Assembly: GCA_000444245.1 (NCBI GenBank) | Contig: ATSW01000537.1 | Span: forward strand, 1 to 26,706 | Source of the DNA: Botryllus schlosseri | Lineage: Eukaryota; Chordata; Ascidiacea; Stolidobranchia; Styelidae | Reading direction: 5' to 3' | DNA: 26,706 nucleotides | Shown: piece after piece, positions 18,618-26,706 of the stretch | How the letters are laid out: every line of letters begins with the position of its first letter | Position numbering within the stretch: position 1 is the stretch's first letter | Notes under the pieces: model-generated | The model's input: only the letters and a program-made list of their open reading frames with translations | Database searches by the model: none | What the model was told of the DNA's origin: nothing | Made by a program: the position numbers and the translations under genes

Positions 18618-18992
18618 TCAATATATCTTCAGTTTCTTATTATTTCTTTTGTGGCGAACCTTTGGACACCAGCCATTATTTTCCACCATGTGCCTGGCCA
18701 AACCGGAAAATAAACCTTTATCTGGCAATGACTTTCGATCGGTCCTTGGAAACAATAGTTCAAGACGTCTTCTAATCTCAAGTACACGGTCTTCATTGGT
18801 CTTATTTTGGAATTTGACTACCACCGGAGCATTCTTTCCATCGGCTTTTGCTGTTTTTGCGAAAGAATGTCTTGACGCGGGAAACCTTATCATACCACGC
18901 AACTTTTTGACGTGAGTCTTCATTCTTTTTTCGCCGTATTCTTCAATTTTGCGCCAGAGGCTTCTATTGAAATAGTTGTATAGGATGCGATC
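18618..18992 (-). CDS. GAL3ST-family terminal exon with unusual tail
   Basis: The acceptor is TTGACAG|GATCGC, phase 0. It begins DRILYNYFNRSLWRKIEEYG then EKRMKTHVKKLRG, matching the family's LY-xFN-xFW-K(V/I)E-(F/Y)G-ERM-LR region. The frame then runs on for about 85 residues to a stop at 18618. That tail includes KADGKNAPVVVKFQNKTNED and VLEIRRRLELL, which resembles the RNA-binding domain of LINE ORF1 proteins rather than a sulfotransferase. A possible donor at 18895 (GCGTG|GTATGA) would remove the tail. Confidence 0.7.
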   Translation of the reverse strand, partial: DRILYNYFNRSLWRKIEEYGEKRMKTHVKKLRGMIRFPASRHSFAKTAKADGKNAPVVVKFQNKTNEDRVLEIRRRLELLFPRTDRKSLPDKGLFSGLARHMVENNGWCPKVRHKRNNKKLKIY

Positions 18993-21900
18993 CTGTCAAG
19001 GCATGTTTATTCCGAAATAAGAATGCTTTCCATTTTCACGACAGTCCGACACATTCAATATCCAGCAAACGTTGCCATCAGCGGTTTTGGATTATGTAAT
19101 CCTAATATTGCGTGGTTACTCGATTGAGTCATTATATTGACGCTGAAATAAACTTGAGGCCATGCAGGACCTATCTAGTTACGCGAACTATAGACCAAAA
19201 GCACGACAAAAGCATCTCGATGCATCGACAAAATAGCATTCCGAATCAAAATATATTTGCGTGATTGCAATCTATCAAGCATTTCCTCGATTACTTTTCG
19301 ATGTGACAATTTAATAGGGGCAAAGGTTATAGATACTTGATTAGAGAGAGCTTTCATTGACGTATTTTGATCGATCACAAAACTGCTGAAGCATATTTGC
19401 CAGTAACTTAATAATGGCTACTATCCCGGTAATACCTTTTAGCTTTGTGCGAGATATACCCCATGCAAGCCTACGAAACGAAACGTACAAGCCTAGGTGG
19501 TATTCATGCATTCATTTATTCGCTTATAGCTTTCAACAGTTATAACGACGAGAAGATTGCATTATACTGCGGATACAGAAATATTTCGAGATCAATTAGT
19601 AAAATTCACACCCTTTTCGACAAATTAACCACTCATAAACAGTTCTGCCATGAGAAAGCATAAATCCCAATTTGCAATATAAAAACATCACATGCTGGTT
19701 ACTAAGCAATTAAAGACCTGACACTAGACAGTGGCTGTTGCGTTTCAATTGGTGTATGTAGGTCTCAGTCAGTAAAGAATTACCTGCTTTGTTAGCTGGT
19801 CTAGTTTATTCCTTTCTCTCGCCGTAAGTTCGTGAGTAGCATAACGCCCGACCGTTCTTGTGCTTGGGATAATATCACGCCATGTCATGCAAAGCAAATC
19901 CTGGAAAATTGTTCAGTAGATACATTGGAATGACGATAGTTTGCTTCATTAACATCAGGAAAAATTGTGTGTACTGGTCGATGAATCGTATATTTTAAAC
20001 ATATTCCGAAGATCACTAGAGTCAACTTGGAAGAGTCGTCGAACGGATTGTGAATAGCCTACATATTTGGTTACAATACAATTGCAGTGACTCGAAAAGT
20101 CCAGAAAGTACAGTAAGCCGAGCTGGAAAGTCGGCAGCAAAGATCCGATGAATGAATGAGTGTGGAAGAGAGAGAGACTGAATCGTGGTAGCAAGAGAAG
20201 TCACCAAAAGACGAAAAAATGCATTGAACTGTTAAATTGCCATTGTGCCATTGTCGTGGAGCACAAAGCCTCATAAGGCTATAAGCACCACTGTCTTATC
20301 ACATCAATACAATACAATACAATACAATACATTGGGTTATAATTTTCATCTGAACAAGCTATACACATACAATGTACAATGCGATAAGACATTGTTTGCT
20401 TAGTTTTGGCTCACTACTCCTCACTAAGGTGAACAACGGAGTAGAAAACAGCTAAGAGACAAGAATGATTCTCATCATCAGCAACCGCTGCAAATATAAC
20501 AAAGGATTGTGATTTCAAATCTGAATTCATTATCCGGGAATCAACAGCACCGTATATATAGGTTGCTTGGTTGTAAGGAAGCGCATACAACGCCTTGAAA
20601 AACATTTTAACTGATATACTTGCTGAAGTAGACGCTGCCCCAATGATTCACGGTGTCGCAAGGAAATGCCAGTATCAGTTTTNTATACGGGTGTGAATAT
20701 ACTCAGCTGCTTACCTTCAACAAAACTAGTGACTCCAGGAAATGCTCCAATATTAAAACTAGGTCGAACGTCTGGTCTAGTTTTCTGGCTTCTCCCATGA
20801 CGTACTGGTAGCTTTCGTTATGGGGATCAACTCCGAAATCGTACGATTGATAATTCTTGGCTCTATGTGTGAAGATAATATGATGGTAATAATTCAGCGG
20901 TGAAAGTAGAGGAAATTATCTAACAGAGCTAACAGGTTCATAGTGGGATTGATCATGTTTTTAAAAATCTCGATCAAGTGATGACGACGGTTATTATAAC
21001 ATAAATGCCAGCAGCTTAGTTAACGTTACTTCATACGAAACGTCATAAACAAGACAGAGAACCGTGGAGTTGTCAAATTGCGTCTACGGTGGAGTGATTC
21101 GATTCCAGTATTCGAATATTACTTATCATGACGTCACAACAGTTTGGATGATGTGGAAGTTTCAAGTAGGTTCATTTTATGTGACCACAGGGAGTATAGT
21201 GTTAGTTCGGAATCAAATTAAAGGTAATTTGCTGTTTTTGACCATGGCTATTTCATTGCTCTTTGTGACACTGTTGTGGGTTGATCACGACTTCACACTG
21301 GGCTTTGGAGCCGTGGCCGGAGCAAGGAGCCGGAGCCCCGCAGCAGTGTACTTTGAGCGGAGCCGGAGCTGTACCCGATTGTTGAAAAGCAGCTCCGGCT
21401 CCGATGTAATTCATAATATGCTATGCTATTAGTATATTGTCTGAATTCACTTAATTTTCCGGTAATCGTCCACAAAATTGAGAATTGTTGCCTCGTTGGC
21501 ACCACCGTTTGAAACTAACTATGTTCGTAGAAATGTGCGAAACCTGGGTAGTTTAGATATGCTGCGGTTTACTCCGTAGTTACTGTATTGTACCCACAAT
21601 TTCGTCATCAACACAACTCCAATGGCCAATTGTGCAGTTCGAAAAATAATGATCACTATGCATTTCAAAAATCGGGACTGATGCTTATGTGAGCTGAGCA
21701 ATAACTAAGTGATCAGACGAATATATTAGCGACACTAAATGACAAAAACGTGACCTGGCTGCACATGTCGATTTGGAGGCGCACATGGAGGAGCAAATCA
21801 CGTATGTTGGTGATGGATTTTAATCATAGCGCGACATTGGACAGTGTGTTATTGTGTATGCCAATGTACTAATGGAAATTCATCCAAGCTCATGATCGTT

Positions 21901-23023
21901 TACTCCAGTTGCGCAATTATAGTCCGCATACATTCGCCGCGATGCGATTTTGTGAGGGCAATTGTATTGTTGCAAAGTGATTGGATGTGCGCTTTCCAAT
22001 TTGTAATTATCAATCTTGTGTGGGCTACTCAATACTCATTCTTGTCTCCTTCGCACACTCGTATTCTTGAAACGTCCCGCAATGTCACTTGTGAGCATGT
22101 TGGTAATTTAAATTTATGACTAACACGGTGCATTGTACACTTGCACAGTGCACGGCGTTGAATTAAGCTCTCGAATATTGATGCAACGCCAGATTCTCAG
22201 TGGCACTAATGCTCAATTTATTCTATTGGTTTGAAGCAGAACATTCTATATTCCAGTGAACTTGATCGACACCGGACGGACTGGTTACGAGCGCATCAAT
22301 ATTGAACTTCAATCCGTTGGGTAGGCCTAATTGATTGAAAGCGGAATTCTACGATAAGATAGCGACATGGGCTCATATTGCTCTTGCCACAGTTACACTT
22401 GGTTGCGCCATTTCAAGATCAAATTGACCCGACTATATGAATTGATTTTAGCGAGGGAAGTGCCGATATTAGGCCACATCAGTGTGCATTCTCTTGACAT
22501 CATCTACAGACGACACGGAGTAATTATCATGTCACAAGACTTCCCATACCATACCAAATGACGGTTCCGTGCTGCAACTGTTTGTTTCCGACTATACTGA
22601 CTGCACCATTCAATAGTTTTCGGAGTCGGAGCAGTGGTATTAATGAGCTCCGCAGCTGGAGCCAGAACTAATTTATGATAGAAGAAAGCTCCGGATCTGG
22701 ATCAGTTTGAAATTTACGACTGCTGCAAAGCCCTGCTTCACAAACATGTAATTTCCACTAATGTGCTACATTTTTACTGCATGTTTGAAGCCGTTGCCAC
22801 CAAGTTCCATAATAATTGCATGGCTATACGCATGCTTGACGGTATCATGTGCTGAACCTCTTCGACTTTGAAGGATTTATCGTTTAAAAATCTTGAAATC
22901 AAACCTGAATCCCCAGGGCTGTTTCAATATACTTGAAGGAGACACCGTTGTAATGAAGTCTGAAAAGGTCTTTCCATGCTCTCCAAGAACGCCAACGTAT
23001 GGGAATCCGAGACATCGAATATC
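18618..23023 (-). CDS. Galactose-3-O-sulfotransferase, 3' exons
   Basis: The family (GAL3ST, Gal-3-O sulfotransferases) moves sulfate from PAPS to the 3-hydroxyl of galactose on glycolipids or glycans in the Golgi lumen. Four exons with agreeing phases are read on the minus strand: 23023-22905, 20862-20715, 19900-19784, and 18992 to a stop at 18618. Joined they give GKTFSDFITTVSP, KNYQSYDFGVDPHN, ARKLDQTFDLVLILEHFLES, LVLLKDLLCMTWRDI, LTARERNKLDQLTKQ, DRILYNYFNRSLWRKIEEYG. These match the family's FDLV-ESL-LL-LL-W-DI and L-LY-FN-FW blocks. The N-terminal membrane anchor and the PAPS-binding exons are not in the window as far as I can see, so the gene is partial. The intron between the first two visible exons is mostly a transposon. 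The C-terminal ~85 residues do not look like the family. Which GAL3ST paralogue this is cannot be told. Confidence 0.82.
19784..19900 (-). CDS. GAL3ST-family exon, DLLC-W-DI block
   Basis: The acceptor is TTTTCCAG|GATTTG and the donor AAAGCAG|GTAATT; 39 codons, phase 0 to 0. It encodes DLLCMTWRDIIPSTRTVG then RYATHELTARERNKLDQLTK. In the family this block follows ESLVLL directly, as it does here. Confidence 0.82.
20305..20331. repeat. (CAATA)n microsatellite
   Basis: Five consecutive CAATA units lie in a GAL3ST intron. Confidence 0.9.
20683..20683. other. undetermined base
   Basis: A single N lies in the intron 32 bases past the donor of the exon at 20715. It does not affect coding sequence. 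Confidence 0.95.
20715..20862 (-). CDS. GAL3ST-family exon with FDLV-ESL motif
   Basis: The acceptor is CACATAG|AGCC and the donor TTGAAG|GTAAGC. It encodes AKNYQSYDFGVDPHNESY, then GEARKLDQTFDLVLILEHFL, then ESLVLLK, the best conserved block of this family. Phase runs from 2 to 0. One undetermined base (20683) lies in the intron just downstream of the donor. Confidence 0.85.
21298..22735. mobile_element. hAT-type element with GGAGCC-rich ends, in GAL3ST intron
   Basis: The left end is CTGGGCTTTGGAGCCG and the right end, reversed, CAGGGCTTTGCAGCAG. The subterminal regions are rich in GGAGCCGGAGC (21310-21405) and its relatives in the other half (22625-22700). Flanks share CTTCACA (21291-21297 and 22736-22742), a 7-8 bp target duplication; one left-end base seems changed or lost. 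The 1.4 kb interior has only short frames, so it is non-autonomous. It fills about 70% of the intron between the exons at 22905 and 20862. Confidence 0.72.
22905..23023 (-). CDS. GAL3ST-family exon, upstream-most visible
   Basis: The acceptor is ATTTTAG|GATATT and the donor TTCAG|GTTTGA, the latter weak. It encodes DIRCLGFPYVGVLGEHGKTF then SDFITTVSPSSILKQPWGF. The similarity to the family's FL/FI region before the LG-N block is modest. It is accepted mainly because it ends in phase 2 and the next exon starts in phase 2, giving GFRAKNYQSYDFG. Confidence 0.55.
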
Positions 23024-23459
23024 CTAAAATTCGAATCATGCGATAGTGAAGATCATTGGTGAAAAGTAGCCATTATCAAATATCAAATTATATGCAGTTA
23101 AATCAAGATCTATCACACGGTACCCAACTGCATCGGCGTGATCAACTGATCACACTGTAAGCGGGAGCATCACAGATCCAAACTGATTTCGATAGGTGAA
23201 TAACACCGAAACAATTCCAAACATCAATCTAAGACAGTGGTCGGGAACCTATGGCTCGCATTTTGTCGCTTGCGTCTTATATTCTCTGCATTACTTTTCA
23301 TTCAGTGTGCATGTCTCTTATTTACTTCGCCTAGGCCAGTGGTTCCCAACCTGTGGTACGCGTACCACTAGTGGTACGCGAAGGTCTTCCAGGTGGTACA
23401 CGAGCAGATTATGTTGTTTTTTTCAACCGAAGTTCGGGTGGGGTTGATTTCAAGTATTT

Positions 23460-23666
23460 TTGAAGCCGTCGTCTCACGCTATTTCCCAGCTGCTATTTCT
23501 CCCTTCTTGGGAGTGCGAGCAGGGATTTGCATCCCTGATGCCTATAAAGTCGAAGAAACGAAACCGACTTGTTGCGCTCATGCATGACTTTCAATGCGCT
23601 GTGAGCAACCGTATGCCACGCATCGACCAGCTAGTGGAAAATAAACAAATGCAGCCATCGCAATAA
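23460..23666 (+). pseudogene. hAT transposase C-terminal fragment (ZBED5/SCAND3-like)
   Basis: The open frame contains WECEQGFASLMPIKSKKRNR, then CAVSNRMPRIDQLV, then ENKQMQPSQ and a stop. This is the C-terminal dimerisation end of hAT transposases of the ZBED5/SCAND3 type, where C-E-x-GFS is followed by IK-K-RNRL and the protein ends PRI-L---KQ-x-SH. Only the last ~65 residues are kept, with no internal stop; the catalytic core and BED zinc finger are absent. It starts about 120 bases inside the left end, so the 5' part of the gene was deleted. Confidence 0.75.
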
Positions 23667-24108
23667 ATAAATTTAGCTTTGTTGTTTGTTGTTATTGCAT
23701 TATGTTGTTCTTCGTGTGACTGGTGGTGAAAAAAACAATTTCATGCATCCCATCAACTCTGGCAGCTGATGCCTAGTTTAATAGAATTTTTTATTACTAG
23801 GGCGATGTTTGTTTGACATGACAAAATAAGTCAAAATTTTGTCAAAATTGCAGCGTTAAGTCAAAAATTTTTCCAAATTATTTACAAATTCAAAATTTTT
23901 CGGCCCCCTGCACTTCATCGATTGTATCGTAGATTTTGCACTGTTGATGATATTTTACAGCTTGTAACCTACTTTATAGGCCTACCGTTGTAGACGGCCC
24001 ATTGTCTGCGCAATGTGAATCATAAACGGTCGAATGAAACAAATAGATTGACATGGTGTTATGGTCAACGCACCACAATATCCTAACTGAAGCAAGACTG
24101 CTTGCGAA

Positions 24109-25162
24109 TTGCATGGTCCTCATATCAAGAAGCGCATGATGAAAAATTGTGATGCAGACCAGTGGTTCAGTGGTTTTCAACCTTTTTTTTTTCGCGGACC
24201 CCTTTTGGGCCGCCAGGGACTTCGCGGACCGCCTCAAGTTTTCGATCAAAATCAGCTCAATTATCGTGCAATCGTAATCTATCTTGCGCAAATATTAACT
24301 GTAGGCTTGAAAAACAGCCACAAAATGACTTTGGATGAAAATAACATCATACTATATTGTCTTGAAAGTCCGAGTCTTTGATTTGATATAAACGAGTGCA
24401 GAAAATGTTTCCAAAAATATAGATTCTGACGAATGTTATATTAACGCGTAACGCTTCCAACGACACCTTTCGGTGTGATCACGGCACATATGACCGCAAA
24501 ATTGAGGAAGAACTTTTTTAATTAACATATAACATCCAGCCTAGTCATTTATATCTAGCATCTCATCTTGAAGTTATTCTGGAAGAGTACTTATGTATAT
24601 CATTGTAGAAAATGGACTTTGTGGCGATGTTTCAATCCTTTGATTGGGACTGGTTTACAAAAAAAATTCAGGCATTGCTATTTCAAACGACCCCAACAAA
24701 ACGTCTCTAAATAGCAGTATGATTGTATCAGTAGGCTATTCGCAATTCGGCAATTAAAATGAGTTTGTACAGCAGGATATTTTATCTCAGAGAACCACTC
24801 TAATGATCTGAGTCCTGAGGTTTTAGCAATTATGAAGCGAAGCTGTCTCAAGTTTTCCCTAACATAAAAAATTACAAATTACGTTAAAAATAACTCCACA
24901 AATCTATAGAAGCTTCGCGGACCCCCTAGAAATGCTTCGCGGACCCCCGGTTGAGAACCACTGATGAAGACAATATTGTTAGAATGAAGCAACACGGTTT
25001 GTCACCAGCAGTGTACGGACAACTTCAGTGTTGTCAGCCAACAACTGCTGCTGTTGAATGTTCTTTCTCCATTCTTGGCAAGCTACTTAGTTAGGAAAGA
25101 CACTTTCTACCTGAGAATGTAGGAAAGTATCATTCGTTGTACCACAATGGATTTTAATTATT
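24109..25162 (+). pseudogene. second hAT transposase fragment, split by an insertion
   Basis: Downstream of the inner element the frame reads GLSPAVYGQLQCCQPTTAAV then ECSFSILGKLL, a stop (25092-25094), and ERHFLPENVGKYHSLYHN. This resembles the ERSFS-L-L---R-L-PENV----- dimerisation motif of another hAT group. Upstream, HGPHIKKRMMKNCDAD is in the same frame once the inserted element and one target copy are set aside. It differs from the fragment at 23460, so DNA from a second hAT lineage sits within the 2240 bp element. Confidence 0.6.
24160..24963 (+). mobile_element. innermost 804 bp hAT element
   Basis: It starts CAGTGGTTCAGTGGTTTTCA and ends GGTTGAGAACCACTG; CGCGGACCCC lies just inside both ends. 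The flanks are ATGCAGAC (24152-24159) and ATGAAGAC (24964-24971), 7 of 8 matching. The first 8 bases (CAGTGGTT) appear twice in tandem at the left end. The interior has no transposase frame. Confidence 0.85.
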
Positions 25163-25754
25163 TCTACTATAATACGTGATGTAACTACTGGAATTCTTTA
25201 TAGGGCCAGATTTCGTTGGAATAAAGTTTTTTCATGTAAAAATTTGTTAGTTTTTGAGTCAAAAACATTTTTTCAGGCCAAACTACTTCGTAAGGACAGA
25301 CAGTTCCAACCACAAATGACGATAAGTAGTACAATTTTATCATTATGTGCAAAAACACCTAATTTGCATACATGAGGTCTAAATTTAGTCAGAATTAAGT
25401 TTTTATAGGTAAAAAAATGTCAAAAAAATCGCCTTAGTTATTACACCTCGCATAAGTCAAATACGTGATTATGACGTCATTAATGGTGGAAATACGCGTA
25501 ACTTATGTAGGTGGTACGCGAGCACTGCATAAAACCTCGAAATGGTACGTGGGTGGAAAAAGGTTAGGAAACACTGGCCTAGGCTAAGGTGGGTGTCTGA
25601 TCTTAAAGGCTACTCCAAGTTGTTTCGACACCTTCCTATCTTTTCATTGTATCGCAGTCTTGTGATGTTTAAAAACGATGGAAATATTAATAAACCTGAT
25701 TGGTTGATAGATTGGCTCTTTTGCGTATAAGATATGGCTCTTTGCCAAATATTA

Positions 25755-26706
25755 ATTTTTGTCCTGAATTGGTCGATATTGCAGCGACTTGTTAGTAAAT
25801 TTTCATCATGACCAGAATAATTATTCCCGTGGCAGTATAAACATGGATTTTAGAGGTAAAGGCAATGCCGTCTTCTGGTTTAAGAGCTCGAACTCTTTTC
25901 CAAATACTCAAATTTAAGTTACTGTCGCGCCGGCGACCAATATCACTCGCGAATTGACAACGCAGTTTTCAAATACACATTTTCTTGCTGATCTATGGCG
26001 CGAAATGAACTGCCGTGAACGTAACATTCACAATTGTGAACTCGAATCACAAACAATGCTATAGCTATCCACGTTCTTGATTGGCAAGTAGCTCTACCTG
26101 CGAATAGGCGTGTTATACGTTACCGCCGAATACTTTGAGAATTGAGAAGTCGATCAGTATTTAGATTTTCGGAGTCAGTGCGACAGTTACATTGGATTAA
26201 TACCAGTTATATTAAAGTCTGAGCTATTTACGATGAATTGCGTTATCAATGGTGAGGCTTGGCCAGTCTGTGCCTTACCTCTCGTTTCACGCTTTATTTT
26301 CGAACAATAAAATGCAAATTGTGTGAATTTGGGAGAAAAATGTTCAAAATCTTGTCATTCATGAACATCAATAGAAAATACCAGCAATAATAATTGGGTT
26401 ATCGCATTTCAAAGGATATAGCGGCGAACCTACGTTCTCGTAACTCAAGTTTCGCATACTCATTAGTGCTGTTCAAAAATAACTTTTTTTTCCCGATTCA
26501 AGCCGGTCACCTCTTAAATCGTCAGGTTGCAGTAGAAAACCTTGCTCACCAAATTTCACTCGATTCCAACCAGTAAAGGCCTCCGCAGATCCAATTAAAA
26601 ATTTTAATTTATTATGGAAAATTAAAAAAAAAAAAATCCAAATTTTTTTGCCAACCCCATGAAATTGTTGAGCTGTCTTCAAAGACGTTGCAAAACAAAT
26701 TTGAGT
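25755..26706. other. no supported gene; poly-A-rich end
   Basis: Frames are at most 69 codons and none is recognised. A palindrome TTCACAATTGTGAA lies near 26028-26041. An A-run (about 26624-26637) precedes a unique-looking tail. I looked here without success for the missing 5' exons of the sulfotransferase. Confidence 0.35.

Larger units (their letters stand above)
23337..25576 (+). mobile_element. 2240 bp hAT element with perfect 8 bp target duplication
   Basis: The ends are CAGTGGTTCCCAACC and, reversed, CAGTGTTTCCTAACC (13 of 15 matching). The octamer GCCTAGGC flanks both sides exactly (23329-23336 and 25577-25584). GTGGTACGCG words are repeated near both ends. A transposase C-terminus remains at 23460-23666; the rest of the coding region is missing. 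It is itself interrupted by the element at 24160-24963. Confidence 0.9.
23235..25754 (+). mobile_element. outermost hAT-like element, split by a later insertion
   Basis: The left end is CAGTGGTCGGGAACCTATGG (23235). After about 100 bases it is interrupted by the element at 23337-25576 and resumes at 25577 or 25585, ending near ATATGGCTCTTTGCC (about 25754), where the right terminus is lost. The two flanks match a single continuous copy at 5935-6165 in opposite orientation. Confidence 0.7.

Noticed and set aside
18538-18915. 125-codon plus-strand frame, the longest in the window
   Set aside because: It is the antisense shadow of the sulfotransferase terminal exon, which has family similarity on the minus strand.
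23393-23587. 64-codon plus-strand frame beginning near the hAT left end
   Set aside because: It overlaps the frame at 23460-23666, which clearly matches a hAT transposase C-terminus.
1-26706. retrovirus, LTR element, Polinton or other virus-like copy
   Set aside because: No reverse transcriptase, integrase, capsid-like block or long terminal repeat pair was recognised anywhere in the window.
1-26706. CRISPR array or bacterial operon structure
   Set aside because: There are no regularly spaced identical short repeats, and the two clear genes have introns.

Overview
This is animal nuclear DNA, AT-rich and repeat-rich. Genes are split by many introns with GT-AG borders, and intergenic DNA and introns are packed with small DNA transposons, mostly hAT type, plus tRNA-derived SINEs. 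No bacterial operon, rRNA, CRISPR array or virus-derived element was recognised. The protein sequences suggest an invertebrate, perhaps an invertebrate deuterostome, but that placement is weak.

Two host genes can be read exon by exon, both on the minus strand. The first (13745 down to about 8210) is dolichyldiphosphatase, DOLPP1. Its five exons have matching splice phases and all three acid-phosphatase motifs. The second (23023 down to about 18618) is the 3' part of a galactose-3-O-sulfotransferase of the GAL3ST family. Its four visible exons also have consistent phases, and its 5' exons must lie beyond the window or be unrecognised. A mu-class glutathione S-transferase pseudogene without introns lies at 5152-5800. 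A weak candidate first exon of a ubiquitin-like (HERPUD-like) gene lies head-to-head with DOLPP1 at 13916-14004.

Layout: 1-2600 has nothing recognisable. 2600-4060 holds hAT ends, a tRNA-derived SINE and a GC-rich repeat module. 4060-5120 is A-rich with a microsatellite. 5152-5800 is the GST pseudogene. 5930-7720 is hAT debris plus the first copy of a ~550 bp repeat. 8210-13745 is DOLPP1; its introns contain a GACTCGAGTC-rich hAT-like element, a SINE, a near-perfect palindrome and a 207 bp hAT MITE. 14565-15082 is the second copy of the ~550 bp repeat, and 16355-17471 is a hAT-type element carrying a divergent third relative. 18618-23023 is GAL3ST, with a 1.4 kb hAT-type element in one intron. 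23235-25754 is a stack of hAT elements inserted into one another. 25755-26706 has nothing clear.

The strongest structural result is the hAT stack. The 2240 bp middle element has a perfect 8 bp target duplication (GCCTAGGC), and a second copy of the element it jumped into lies uninterrupted at ~5935-6165. The two host genes both act in the secretory pathway (ER lipid-carrier recycling and Golgi glycan sulfation), but nothing here shows that they are functionally linked.
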